Assembly: GCA_028274465.1 (NCBI GenBank)
Contig: CM051457.1
Location: 14,249,097-14,313,096, forward strand
Source of the DNA: Plantago ovata
Lineage: Eukaryota; Streptophyta; Magnoliopsida; Lamiales; Plantaginaceae
Direction of reading: 5' to 3'
Length of the DNA stretch: 64,000 nucleotides
Positions 29,130-41,846 of the stretch are shown in pieces. Below the pieces are notes generated by a model. It saw only the letters and a program-made list of their open reading frames with translations. It had not been told where the DNA came from and searched no databases. The translations under genes were made by a program, and so were the position numbers. Every line of letters starts with the position of its first letter. Position 1 is the first letter of the stretch.

Positions 29130-32100
29130 TTAAACCCCGAACATCAAATCCATAACTTTTGACACCACTGATTTAGCTGGGGTTGCCATAGTCCCAGAAG
29201 ACTGACGAGCACCAGAACTGCTATTCTGGACATAATTAGGATATGGGCTGACTCTAAAACCATTCAACTCCGCGTTTCTGTTAGAAGATGCTGGGGGCAG
29301 TGGCATAAATCCTTGATTGTTAAGCCTCTCGTTCAGAGCCTGGCGTTGCATTGGATCAACCGGTTTGACTCCAATGATTAACACTCCATTTATGTCCATG
29401 CCATTTTTGTTGAGTGCTTTCTGAGCATCAGATCGGTTCTGCAACAAAAAATTACCAAGTTAAACTGTTAAAGAGACTTCCATGGATTGCCTTCTCAGCT
29501 TTACAATCTGAGCACTGTAATTGAGATGTTATCCTCATGTTGCAAGTTGCTTAACACAATATGGCAAGATTTAATCCCCACATAACTACATAAGAAGTTA
29601 AGAACTCATCACAAATACTCTAATACTTGAGTCGAAACATGCAAAGCAGCTTTACGTTAACATAGAAATTCATCAAGCCAAGTTTGATCAGGAAAAGCAA
29701 GGTAGCAAGCTTATTATCCAGAATACAGAGTAAAGACAAAAAATTCCATAAATCAAATTCTACATCAGAAGATTCATCCAAGTATATCAAATAACAGACT
29801 GTATACATTCAGCAAGATTAATGGCATCATATAATAACTCTAAGAAGTTTGTCAGTGTAACTGGCATGATTTGATGTTTTGCATCGCGCGCGTGCACACA
29901 CACACACACACACATCACAGGTGAAAAAATATAAACCATGGCCACTACATAACAGCTTGAAATAAGCACAAAATCTCAAATAAAACAAGTCGATAGGAAC
30001 AGTATTGCAGTACAAAATATTATAGCTCATGCCGATAAATCATATATGAGGCAGTAGTAGGATAACAACCTGATATAGAATGTGCATCCAATTAGCATTT
30101 CTTGGGCCAGGAATATGTTTCAGAATCACCCCACAATTTTCGAACTCCCGCAATACAAGATTGGTATCAGCTGGTGGGAATCTAGAAAAGCAATTTGAAA
30201 GCAAATCACATACTGAAAATATCATGTGGTAAAAGGAAATAACACGAATAAAAAATTATAGGAATAGCCCCGACCCAAAGTGTCGCTATAGTATCAAAGA
30301 GCTCATCGGGTCAAATGTCCTTCGAAGATTTAAAAGAAAATATCATGCGCTACATAATCCGAAACCTCACTTTAATAACACATAAAATACTATATTCAAA
30401 AGAGATTATCTTAAATTGCGTCTCGCTCATGTAGAATTGTTACAAATAGATGCCATTTAGCAAAGGTTTTAGATGAACAGGGCAGAAGAAATAAGAGGAA
30501 TAATGCCAGAAGTTGATGGTTAGGACAGATAAATAAGTATACATGAGAAGAACAACAAAGATAAGAAAACTCCCCAAGTATTCAAGGTAACACCAAAATG
30601 GAAACCAGTAAAAATGGCCAGGGCCATATTAGCTATGGGTCAGAACGTATCCAAAATCAATCAAGATCAAGAAAAAGTATGATCAGCAATATTTCTTCCT
30701 TGCAGGACACCCGAATATGGGAACAGCAGACAAACAACTTTCCATGGTTCATAGAATGATCAATTGTATCATGACGTCTACATGTAAGATAACACAGGAT
30801 AAGCCCTGAACTAAAGGCTAACAGTCTGATCTCAACTGCACGATGGAGTAATTCTGGAACAGTTCACGCTAGAATACAGAACTGAAATTCAGAGGTATAA
30901 AACTAGATAACATAGTAAATACTTTAAACTATTAACACTTGTCCAAAATATAATGTAACAATTACTAATTTCTTTGAGCAAACTTGCTTTCTTCTGAATT
31001 AACTTGCTGAGACTTGAGTGATTAGTCAATAAAGTGGTACGAGTCAGAAGATTTTTACTTCATAGTTTCATCTTTAGAATGTAATGATAAACTGAACGAA
31101 AGTAGATGGATAAATAAGTCATTATACATCTAAAAGAGTAGAAGTGTAGGCATAAGCTTAGTATGCTACTACCATATCAAGGAGAGAAAGGAGTGATCAT
31201 GATATATCATGTACATAGAAAAATGGTATATAGTGAATAAAGGGAACCAAATGGATAATGAAAATAAATTTAAAAACAAATAACGACTGCATTTATCTTG
31301 AGCAATCAACTGCCTACTGCTCTCCTGAGGAAAAGGTGGAAGAAATGAGCTACAGCTCAGTAAGAGGAAATATCATGATTCTATCTTGAGCAATCTTCCA
31401 CTTGTCCCGCCAAAACTTTCATCACCAGGCTATATGAGGTCTAGCAACCCTTAGCCAGGATTCCACTAGAAATTCCAGTGATCTAAATTTCTCATCAATC
31501 ACCCCGATATCAGTTTCCATTGGATCAGTGGATTGGATCCGTTGGGAGGGGATTGAGGAGTAATTATGATCACTGGATTTTCCGGAAACAGCATTACTGA
31601 GGGTTGAAATTCCTCATATGGCTGGTAATGCAAAATTTTGGTGGGAGTGAGACACGACGAAGATTGTCAAGATAATGCCATCATATTTTCTTCCTGAGTT
31701 AAGCCTCACCCTTACTACTTCAAGTGGAACATTAGTGTGAGACTAGTTAAGTGAGCTCGTTGGAGTTTCGAGCTTTCTTTCTTTCTTCAAGGATTTTGAT
31801 TTCATTGGGACTTTGATACCATAAACAAGTATTATCAGACTTGTAGGTCAATTTAAAAGACATTCTTCTTCTGGTATATTGGAAGTTCACTTGCTACTAG
31901 GGTCGAATTAGAAAGCATAGTAAGGCAATCAACAACTTGACTTAAGAAGCTAGACTGAAATCATAGTTTCCACTTTCCATTATCTAAAAGGGCAGATTAC
32001 GTTGAAACTTAAGAATTCATTCGAAAATGTTTTCACGCACACACACACACATTTCTTCAGTAAAAACAGCTACAATTGCCTAATGTGGACTGACGCTTGG

Positions 32101-33148
32101 GTATGTCTAATACAGCTCAAAAGCATTCAAAATCAGGATACCTACACAGTAGCTTGAATCTAAATAATTGCAGTATATGTGTGTAGGATCCAAAGAAATA
32201 ATCCAAGAGACTAACTTTGGTCAAAAGTATGACAAAATTATCCTGTGCATGACAGTCACTCAGTCGGTACGGGTTCAATCCGACAAAAAGGCGAAAGTAC
32301 AAATGCATGCCACCAAGGGATACAAGCATACAATGTGAAGTTTAACATGGAATAAACACCCCCACCCCCCGTGTAATTTATTCTTCATCTACCACATGTA
32401 ACTTAATGCAGAACAAGAAGAAATCCTAAATGATTCAGTTGTTACTTGTGCATCAAGTGTTTGGTGCACAATTAAGAAATACTTATGATTCATGAAAATA
32501 TTAACTGATTACTGAACGAAAGAAAGAAAAAAGAGAATATAGAGAAAAATGGTACCCATAGACAGTGACCCATTCTTCCTCGTCCAGGTTTCCTACAGGT
32601 AACAAACTTTTCTTCAGTTCAGGTCTGGCAACCTCCCTGGGTGGTGGCAGAGTTATCAAAGCATAAGGTTGAACCACACCTTCAACAGGTGAGCCTTTCC
32701 CTTTATCTTCTTGCTCTGCACTACCACCAGTCTTGGCAGGTGACCACCAGCTAGAGTTTGGCAGGGGGCTTTGCTGGTTTTGCTGCTGTAGCTGCTTACT
32801 AGTTCCAGCATATGAAGTACTCGCCTCAGATTTGCTCTTAGGAGTTGAAAACTCTCGGCCTATACTCTGTATTGGGGTTCTAGGATCTGATTTTACTTCT
32901 GGAGACACCGGATAGTCCAGAAGTCCAGATTCCGGAGAAAAATCAGACCGGTCCTCAAGCGTAAAAGCTGGTGGAGGAGGAAGGTCAGAGCCAGCAAAAT
33001 TCTCACGCCATAGAGCTGAAACAGCTGCAGCCTGACCAGTGTTTGTGAATCTTCCTCCCGAACGCCTAGAAGAAACAGGTGATGCTAAATCTTGAAAGAA
33101 TAAAGATTGCCTGCCGGAATTGGGGGTTCTCTGGACAGTTCTGCTCAT
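29130..33148 (-). CDS. NUP35: Nuclear pore protein NUP35 (MPPN/RRM fold, 337 aa)
   Basis: Three exons on the minus strand: 33148-32556, 30181-30070 and 29438-29130, with a 2.4-kb first intron; phases agree and the product is 337 aa. The N terminus is disordered, rich in Ser, Pro and Gln (SRTVQRTPNSGRQ, LFFQDLASPVS, repeated SP sites). Residues about 190-275 form the NUP35-type RRM: EEWVTVYGFPPADTNLVL, FENCGVILKH, NWMHILYQ, DAQKALNKNGMDINGVLIIGV. The C terminus (VVSKVMDLMFGV) matches the amphipathic helix that binds membrane in this nucleoporin. NUP35/NUP53 is part of the inner ring of the pore. The length suits the plant family. Confidence 0.92.
29896..29916. repeat. (CA)n microsatellite in NUP35 intron 2
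   Basis: Short run of CA dinucleotides within the intron. A similar CA run lies at 32036-32051 in intron 1. Both are ordinary microsatellites. Confidence 0.8.
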
Positions 33149-33968
33149 TCTTCTTTATGGCACCTCCTATAGAAATTTGCAACAACTATTTAGACACCGC
33201 AAGAAGAAATTCCAAACACACAATTATTCATGTATTACACCTTAAAACCTGCTACAGCCAGAAACTAGACATCTACACAAATAATATGCCCACAATATAT
33301 TGCATACTTTGATAGTGCTCATCCAAATTTAACAAACCGATGCTACTGAAACAAACAACTGAGAAGAATAACTTGCTGTTAAATTTTTAAGCATTAAGCA
33401 TAAGGTGAGAGATAAAATAGCAAACAATCCTCATCCAGGTAGCGAGCTTACTCTACTTGGCATACACTGGCCAGTGAAAATCCCCTAAAACCTAATACAT
33501 ACATAGCATAAACATAAAGAGATGATGCAAGCAGCTGAAACTACAATCTAATCACAGAATGAGGATAAAAACTACCGATTCAACACACATTCGCATAAAC
33601 CTGAGCTGAAGTGAATCGGCAAAAAGACATAGCGTCGTACACTTCAACAATTGAAAATTACAGGTGTAGAACTACAAAAAATTGGTATGCAAGCAGTTAA
33701 GAATATGTAAGATGTACCTCGAATTGGTTTACGAGAGCGATCAGAAATTGAATTTGGGGCTTATGAAGCTTCAATCACAATGCTCCCCAAAGAGCAGAAA
33801 GAGAGCGAGAGAGATGTGAGAAACCCTACCGGCTAAGTTTTCAAACATTTTTGAATCAGAAATTCTGAATTAAGAATTTATTTGCAAATGTCTCCTACAG
33901 ATTTTAGTATTGCTAATACACCCCTTAAATTTATTATATTATAACTTGTATATACTACATTTCTATGT

Positions 33969-34198
33969 GTCGCTCCACCTTTCCATTTATTTTGTTCACT
34001 ATTTCGATCATCAGTTAAACTCAAATTAATTTTAAATCGTACTAAAAAGAATTAATATTTGAATAATTATTATAAAATTGGAAATTTTTTTATAATATAA
34101 GTTTCAAAATTAATTCTTTCGGTATGAATTAGAATTTATTCAAAGTCAAACAATAGTTTAAGAAAGATAAACAAAACAAATGGAAAGCTTGGAGCGAA
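33969..34198. mobile_element. MITE with about 30-bp inverted ends
   Basis: Left end GTCGCTCCACCTTTCCATTT and, reversed, right end GTTTCGCTCCAAGCTTTCCATTT match with few changes, enclosing about 230 bp of AT-rich DNA without coding sequence. The family is not certain; the end sequence resembles Stowaway-type elements, but clear TA duplications were not identified. Confidence 0.55.
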
Positions 34199-34390
34199 AC
34201 AGAGAAATGAGGAATTAATAATAATTCTTACGAAGACATTTAAGTCTATAGATTTTACTTCCCGTAGATCCATAATTGCTCACATCAAATCCATTGATCT
34301 TAACCCTTTTTTTTTATTTATGAAGTTAAAATTTGAGGTTTTCGAAGTGGGGGTTCACCCTGCACCATAATATTGTTGAAGACATTAAGT

Positions 34391-34748
34391 GAGTGTTTGC
34401 AAATGCTTAAAAAAAGTAATTTTGTGCTTTTGGAGTAGTAAAAGTAGTTTTTCAGTGTTTTATTTTACAACTTCTGCTGCAACTTCTTCGTAAAAAGCAC
34501 GTAACCGCCAGAAGCTGAGAAGCATGTAAATTGATGATTCTACCTGCTTTTAGCAGTTCGTAATTCTTTTTAAACTAAAAATAAGTGTTTTCATTGCATT
34601 TACCAAACACTACAGATTCTACTTTTGTGATTTTAAATTGCTTTTAGACTAAAATATCAAATACACACCAATTTTGATTAAAATCAGTTTTATTTAACTT
34701 CTAACAAAAGTAGGCCAAAAGTACCTCCTAAAAGCATTTGCAAACACT
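34391..34748. mobile_element. hAT-type MITE, 358 bp, with 8-bp target duplication
   Basis: Terminal inverted repeats AGTGTTTGCAAATGCTT and AAGCATTTGCAAACACT flank non-coding AT-rich DNA. Outside them are CATTAAGT (34383-34390) and CATTATGT (34749-34756), an 8-bp target duplication with one mismatch, as hAT elements make. Internal parts are also partly palindromic. Confidence 0.75.
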
Positions 34749-36033
34749 CATTATGTTTGGCACTTAAGTAAGAGAGACTCCTCCCCTCACTAAATTTGCC
34801 GATAAGTTTGGATCTATTTTAAGCTCACTCAAACAGTGAAACTATACTTCAATTTCCTCCATCCAAATCAGGTACTATTCAACTCTCACCACCTTCTTAA
34901 ATTGACATATCGATTGATTGATTGTAACAGAACTCGACTGGTTGTAACTGCACTTGGTGAAAAGATTATCAAGGTGATGAACATTATACATGAAGAATGC
35001 CGGAAACATGGTTCGTGCCCAGTATGGTTTGTCACCAAGTGATAATAAAAAATTACCAATAAGATTCCAACGTAGACAACATCTTGCAATCATCCATGCG
35101 GTCACTATGAACAAGAGCCAAGGATAATATTTGATTAATGTTGTACTCTATCTTTAAAACTAGTGTTAGTGTTCACCTACGTCCGTCCAATTGTATGTTG
35201 CATTATTTTAAGTCACAAGTAAGAAAGGTCTCAAAATTTTAATTGTAGATGGTACTTCCATGGATTCCCCAACTAGAATGGTATAAAATAAAGTCCATTT
35301 CAAATAGTGATAAACACTATCCAAGACCTTTCTCTATTGATGCTTGATATGTGTTTGACAATTTTATACGAGTACTTTTTTGTTTACATTGATATTTAAT
35401 TTTACAATTATATCGTGGTGATGATATGCACTTTTTATTATATAAAGTTATAAACAATTGCTTCATGTCCAAACTCCAATGTATTCAAGATTGAAAATAT
35501 GTTTGGCTTGGACTAGTCACTATTCTATTCACAGCAAATATGAGGGATATTACACATTCCAAGTTCCATAGACCACCTGGCCATATGCAACCAGTGGACA
35601 AAGACAAGAATTGCTTAACATCCAAGAGATAGGTAATCAGTTGATTCTTCACTCACACCGCAGAAAATGCAAAAATATTTAACTCACAAATATTATTGCC
35701 ATTGAAGGAATGAATGTCTATGCAAAATTCCTAAATTTAAATCCCAAGTAATTTCAGGACATTTGTTGAGTAGGTATTTTCATTTTACACCGAGTTTTAG
35801 AGTTCATATATGAAGATTAAGAAGTAAATTGATTGAAATTATGAACCTTGACAATGGTCATTCATAGTATATTTCATAACAAAGCAACCCAGGTACAGAA
35901 TATAACACTAGACACAAGTAGTAATTAAACTAACAAATCACAGGATTTAAACCTCAAAACCTAATCAAGTAACCATCATCATCGATATATCTAATCTAAT
36001 AATGAGATCCAATTATCCAAACCCGGAAACACT

Positions 36034-36597
<564 letters not shown>

Positions 36598-36899
36598 TTA
36601 GACTTGCTTTGATGGTGGGGATTTGTTGAGGGTTGCGATCCGATTCCGGACAATTAATCCGGGTGAAGGGTAACGGACGAATAATGATTTGCCACGTGGT
36701 ATTTAATCTTTGTGTTCTATTTCTCCTTGCGGGTGACGACGTTTTCCCGCTCAAGCAGCCTTTGGAAATACTCTCCTAGTATAAATTTATCCTTTTAATT
36801 TTATTTTAATGTACTCGTAATAATTTTTTATATTTATTAGAATTTACTTTTAATATTTAACAAAGTTGTATCAAGAAAATTTAGGATCTTAATATCACT

Positions 36900-37240
36900 A
36901 TTTTTTTAGTCATGAAAGGTACTCACTTTTTTTTTTTTATTCATTAATGCCAGTGACATGAAGCCCATTTCATCGACATGAAAGTCCCAACTCAGAAGAC
37001 CGGGCTAGAAGGCTGGCTTCACCACGTACATGAACTGCTTGTGACTCAAAAAAAAGTTGAAAGTTGGTGTCGTAGTGCTGCATAAAATGTACCATTGGCA
37101 AACCGTTGTATCGGTTCGGGGTTTATTCCATTGATAATCAAAAGGAAATCACCTTCCAAAATGATCCGATTAAAGTCCATACGATTAGCCAGCCACAATG
37201 TTAGATGGGCATCATATACTCTTAATAGGGATGGCAATGG
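36900..37240 (-). pseudogene. RNase H-like fragment of a retroelement
   Basis: The minus strand (open from 37237 to 37046) encodes a piece resembling plant RNase H-like domains carried by non-LTR elements: LWLANRMDFNRIILEGDFL, LIINGINPEPIQ, RHQLSTFF. It has the EGD motif with the acidic residue expected of the second active-site strand. The frame is closed by stops on both sides, so it is a relict. Confidence 0.5.
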
Positions 37241-39585
37241 ACTAGGCTGGGCACGAGGAAACTAGCATCAAGCCCGGACCAGGGGCGGGCCTGAGCATTA
37301 GGCCCAAGCCCGGGTCGGACCTATAAACAAGGATGGAGCTTCGTAAAAGAGGATCTATAAACACAAAATCCCAGAAATTTGGCTGATGTTTAAACACCTA
37401 AAGGAAGGAAGAACAATAAATTCAACTTACAAGATTAAAGTAGAACATAAGAAAATTGATGGTTTGCTTAAAAGCACTATGGAAAAAGGACATACCAGAA
37501 GAAGATTCAGAAAGTAGATGGTTGAATTGGAAACTTGAACTTGAATTAGAATTTAGTTATGTTCGAGATCTCGCCGGGTTGACCCGGTTTAACCGCTTCT
37601 CGGAGGCACTAACGGAACGGTTATGTAAAAACTCGGGAAAATCTCGGTTCCCGGGATTTTTACTGAGTTTTTGGGCGGTTGGACCGGGTCAACCCGAGTT
37701 GACCCGGTTTTGAATTAAAAAAAAGAAAAAAAAAGGGGGGAAAGGCATAATAAGTAAAAAAATCTAGCATTACTCGCCGATATTTTCAGTATTTTGTTCA
37801 TATGTCTCTCTCGGTCTCTCCCTTTTCTGCTTGATCGATCGACTAACTGATCTCCATGGGTTTTTGTCTTTTTGACTTCCCGAGTTTCATATCCTCCAAG
37901 CTTCATATCATCTTCGTCGTCCCTTGCTCTGCTTCTTCTTCAGGTATGTCAGTTTTCTTGCTGTGATTCCTTTTGAAAATTCCGGTGCTACCATTATTTT
38001 TGGGTCTTCTCCGGTAGGGACGTAGTGTAAAGTTTCTGAATTTTGAAGAAGGAGATGAAATTTGGGAGAAGAAGGAAGAAGAGAAGAATCCGGAAGTAAT
38101 GGAGGCATGGAGTGGTGGATTGGGTTTGTGGAGATGGAGATTGGAGAAATGGAAGGTGAAGAAGAAAGACTAGGCTTCAATCGTGAAAAATAAAAAATGG
38201 GATTGCTTTGGGGAAGACAAGCAGAAGCATTACATATCAATTTGGTATATTACAAATAACATCCAAGGATTTCATTCATTTAGATTTCAAACCTCCAATA
38301 AATTTATAAATTATAATCACATCCCACTTGTTCCAATATATTATTTTTAGACTACAAAATATATAAAATATGTATAGTATTTATTATATATAATTTTACA
38401 TATTTTCTATCTATTCCGAGACAACTCCGAATCAAATGTCCGAGATGACCCGGGTTTACCCTTCTCAGGAGGTCGTCCGAGACGGCCTCCGAGACGAGAT
38501 CTCGAACATAGGAATTTAGGGCCTTCACTATGAAAAAGGTAAGATTTTGTGAGATTTTCTTCAATTATTCAATTATTAGTAACACTGTGTATTAGTCTTT
38601 AAAAATGTACCAACTCGACTTGTCTCTTCAGGAGATTACTATAGTATATAGACTCTATACTCAATAGCCAACTGCAACTCTGCAAGGATAATGGACTTTA
38701 CTATATGGGAAAATTATGTTTACACGCCTGAGTTTCTTGCATTGAACTCTAAAGTCCAAACTATGTTAGTTTTTACATTCAAATCCCTTGTCGAGTTGTC
38801 GTTAGTTAAACTGGGTCAACGTTAAATTTGAGTTAAAATGTAAAAAAATGTCCTTGTGGACAAAAATAAAAATAATAATAAAATTAATTAGACACCCCTG
38901 ATTTTCATAAAAGTGACATTTATAAAACATCAAGATAAATTGTCTAGTAGGTTTCTACGGCTCAATAGTAGATGTACCTCATGTTAAAGTAAGATAATAG
39001 TCATACCAACATTAAAATCTAATCTCATCCATTCATCCATCCATTTTAAATACGACTACTCCCCATTGGTGCACTTACTCCTAACTTAGTCGTCTTACTA
39101 CATTGACCAATTCAAACTTCATGGGAAAACGGGTTAGGCAATTAGGCGGACTTGATATTCATATTTAGGGCAGGCTCAAATTTCTATCCAGATTGAGTCG
39201 GGTCGGGTTTGCATTGGGTTCCATGGAAGACTACGGGAATGTAATAAAACTGATTCACGCATAAAGCAAAAAATTATTTGGACCGCTGCGCTACATAATC
39301 GGCTTGTGGGGGCCATTAAGAGCCTTAGCCTTGAAAGTAAGATTATTGTACATTTTGACTTTTTTACATGCCTACATCACAGTGCACTTTATATTCATCT
39401 ACGCCTCAGGAACGCGAATCCCTTAATTGCAGCTTGTTGAATTATGAGTACTATGAACTTTAATTGCAAAAACATTTGAAACAATGAACGGAACAATAGA
39501 GCGAAAAATGTCAAACTTTGAAACAAACAAGATAATTGATAATTAACAAATTAAGAAATTATACACTACAATATGCAACTACTGA
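37241..39585. other. Intergenic, mostly transposon-derived
   Basis: Contains a GC-rich 'GCCCGGGTCGGACC'-type repeat (about 37240-37325), the inverted-repeat element at 37556-38514, and further AT-rich DNA in which no gene can be supported. The GC-rich words GGGTCGGGTTTG near 39197 look like another remnant of the same repeat class. Confidence 0.5.
37556..38514. mobile_element. Inverted-repeat DNA transposon, possibly Mutator-like, 959 bp
   Basis: Ends are TATGTTCGAGATCTCG and its reverse complement, with subterminal GC-rich words (GGGTTGACCCGGTTT, TCTCGGAGG) repeated inward. The flanks AGAATTTAG and GGAATTTAG look like a 9-bp target duplication with one mismatch, as Mutator-like elements produce. 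The interior is unlike the ends: a CT-rich leader-like stretch (about 37790-37940) runs to a splice-donor-like TTCAG/GTATGT, and no transposase is present. It may be a non-autonomous element that carries a piece of a host gene. Confidence 0.6.
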
Positions 39586-40194
39586 TCAATAATGAAACAC
39601 GTAGACATTGTACTCCACAATGGCGTTTCCATTGGTCGAATTTACACTATACGTCCTGGCCTCCGCGTATCCCCGTGCAAACCTGAAAACTCCGGTGCCT
39701 CCGGTTATGGGCATCTCTCTGACCGTGTGAGTCACCGCATTTCGCCCCAGGATACCGAGCGTGCTTCCGTTAAATTCCCCCTCCGTAAACACAAAGTTGA
39801 ATGCCATCAAGAGGGCGAACTCTGTCAGGTCTGCCGACCCATACACCCCTTGAGCCCTGCCCACAACCTTGGATTCGGGGTCTGGCCCTATGGTCAATGG
39901 GTCGTCAATCATGGCTACAAAGCCGAAGGCTGTGGGGGAGGAGTCTGTGGTGGTTGCGGAGGCCACATGGACGGCAGTGGGGTTGGTGCCACTTACAATG
40001 TCGTGGAAGTAGAAGTGGAGCTGGCTGAGCTTTTGTCTCTGGAGGCCTATATCCTCTTTAGTACTCTCCCGCGAAAACATTTGCTGTGATTTTGTTGGGA
40101 TGTGTAATGATGAAATTATTAGTAAGATGAGGATTGTGAAAGTATTGGTTGGGGTTAGTTTTGGAGAAGACATGTTGTTAGCCATGGATGACAT
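39586..40194 (-). CDS. Dirigent protein (202 aa, intronless)
   Basis: Dirigent proteins are secreted beta-barrel proteins that guide stereoselective coupling of monolignol radicals in lignan or lignin formation. Here a signal peptide (hydrophobic run TILILLIISSLHI) precedes a complete domain: LHFYFHDIVSGTNPTAV, FGFVAMIDDPLT, VVGRAQGVYGSA, FALLMAFNFVFTEGEFNGSTL, REMPITGGTGVFRFARGYA and EYNVYVFHY at the C terminus. The conserved Asp of FHDI and the RAQG segment are present. It has no intron, as is usual. Three ATGs compete within the first ten codons; I take the first (40194). It resembles the DIR-b/d group; its substrate cannot be predicted. Confidence 0.93.
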   Translation of the reverse strand: MSSMANNMSSPKLTPTNTFTILILLIISSLHIPTKSQQMFSRESTKEDIGLQRQKLSQLHFYFHDIVSGTNPTAVHVASATTTDSSPTAFGFVAMIDDPLTIGPDPESKVVGRAQGVYGSADLTEFALLMAFNFVFTEGEFNGSTLGILGRNAVTHTVREMPITGGTGVFRFARGYAEARTYSVNSTNGNAIVEYNVYVFHY

Positions 40195-40242
40195 ACACAA
40201 TTAAATTGAAATGCAGGATCAGCACTTAGAGATGCATTATAA

Positions 40243-40250
40243 TTTATAGA
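40243..40250 (-). promoter_or_regulatory. Candidate TATA box of the dirigent gene
   Basis: CTATAAAT on the minus strand, about 50 bases upstream of the first ATG. This implies a short leader. Confidence 0.45.
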
Positions 40251-40410
40251 CCTCTAATTGGCCCATTGACTAAAATGAGATACATGTAGGTTGTGTCAAG
40301 TAAAAATGATGCAATCAACCAACGAGTACTCTATTTTTAAAAGAGTTGCATCATTGTTTAATTTTTACAATCGAAAGTTTTCAAGTGTAATTATGAATTA
40401 CTGTTAAATT

Positions 40411-40500
40411 ATATTTTCTCTGTTCTATAATAATTAATTTGCAGTCAAAGTTTGAAAAAAAAGTCAACCTTAGGAAGCTTATTATGGAACGGAGAGAGTA
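40411..40500. mobile_element. Short Stowaway-like MITE
   Basis: Ends TTCTCTGTTCTATAATAA and, reversed, CTCTCTCCGTTCCATAATAA pair well over about 18 bases and lie beside TA dinucleotides. About 90 bp long, no coding sequence. Confidence 0.5.
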
Positions 40501-41541
40501 GTAATGTATAATATTTATTAAAATTATATTATAAAATTTTTCATTCTAAATTTTTAATATGTATTTTTCTTAAATATTTTACTATTATAATCTAAGTTAC
40601 TATTTAGTCAAACTGTTGACCAAAAAATTAAAATGGTGCAATTGACTTAAGCCGATGGAGTATTCGTTTCTAAGTTCTAACAACCAATTCGGACTTTAAC
40701 ATAGATAAATAATATTCGTCCACTTTTTAATAAGAAAAAGAAGTCCACTTGGTTCATTTATAAGTTTACGAATATTGACAATCGTATCGTCAACCCTTTT
40801 ATTCATTCAACACATGATGTGCACGTATAATACGCCCTGTGTCTTGGCCGGCCATGAGCAGTTGATTAATTAGTTGTATAACCCTCTACTATATTCAGTG
40901 ATCTATTGTGTGTCTTCAGCATCATCATCCTTTAAAAGAAACCGAGCCCGCCAGAGGATTTGTTTTGATGATATATAACTAAACCGGATAAATAATTATC
41001 ACTTCACGATATTCAAACTCTTGCTAAAAATTTAATCCTAGGAATAATTCTTGCTTCGGACTATAAATGTGCCCCTGTAGAAGATGGGATGAGGTAGATA
41101 CTTTAATTTAACCAACTTGCCTCAGGAAGATTTGGAGTGATTTAACCACCGATGACAAGGGTGACCGACAAGAGATGTACGTACGGGTTTGATTTGGCAA
41201 AGCAAGGGAGCAACTAGCAAGTATAGAAGTCGCGTGAAGGCAAAAGAACATCAAGCAGATCGACAACTGATCCATCATCAAAAAATTCCATCAAAGGATA
41301 TTGTTCGAATTGCAAATTAATACTAAATATATTTGCAAGGGGGCAGATATGATAAGTAAGCAATTATGGAAGATTTGTTCTGTTTTACACCATAAAACTC
41401 CTTACATATATGTCTGGATTATCAAGAGCGATGTCCTGTCTGAAACTACATTGGGATTTTGTTTGGAACCTGAAGAAGTAGTAGAGTACTTGTTTATTAA
41501 TGTTATCTCATCTACATATATGTTACTTCATCTAAATTAAC

Positions 41542-41846
41542 TGTAAGCCCCAGATTTCATAGGCTTAAAATGGTTGAGAACGCTACTCATACCAACAAGG
41601 TGCATCTTTCTTTTCGGGAATCCACCTAGAAAAACTTTAGAGTTAAGCGTGCTTGCTCCGGAGCAATTCTAGGATGGGTGACCCACTACGAAGTTCCTGG
41701 TGCACGCACGAGTGAGGACAAAGTGCGCGGATTAGAACCCGTGTTGGTCTGTGGGTCAGCATATCACCCCGGAGAGTACCCATGAGTAACCTTGCTGGCC
41801 CGTTGGACTGGGTCTCGGCCCGTTAGTGGGTCAGGTCAATGACTGT
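41542..41846 (+). mobile_element. Cassandra-type TRIM LTR carrying 5S rRNA sequence
   Basis: Starts TGTAAGCCCCAGATTT and contains AACAAGGTGCATCTTTC, hallmarks of Cassandra, a terminal-repeat retrotransposon in miniature whose LTR embeds 5S rRNA. The 5S part is clear: AGTTAAGCGTGCTTG (41641-41655, A box) and AGGATGGGTGACC (41671-41683, C box), followed by GAAGTTCCTGGTGCACGCA and ACGAGTGAGGACAAAGTGCG. Only one LTR is seen in the window, so it is a solo LTR. The right border is approximate. Confidence 0.85.

Larger units (their letters stand above)
33149..36033. other. NUP35 leader and intergenic DNA with two MITEs
   Basis: The left part to about 33800 should be the NUP35 5' UTR with a possible leader intron (an exon-like GA-rich stretch near 33720-33830). 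Two MITEs follow (33969-34198 and 34391-34748). The remainder to the histone gene is AT-rich with no coding potential that I can support. Confidence 0.5.

Noticed and set aside
32255-32285. GGGTTCAATCCGAC, resembling a tRNA B box
   Set aside because: No acceptor stem or anticodon arm can be formed around it; treated as chance or an old SINE scrap.
39592-40089. 165-codon open frame on the plus strand
   Set aside because: It is the antisense shadow of the dirigent gene, whose minus-strand product has a signal peptide and all family motifs.
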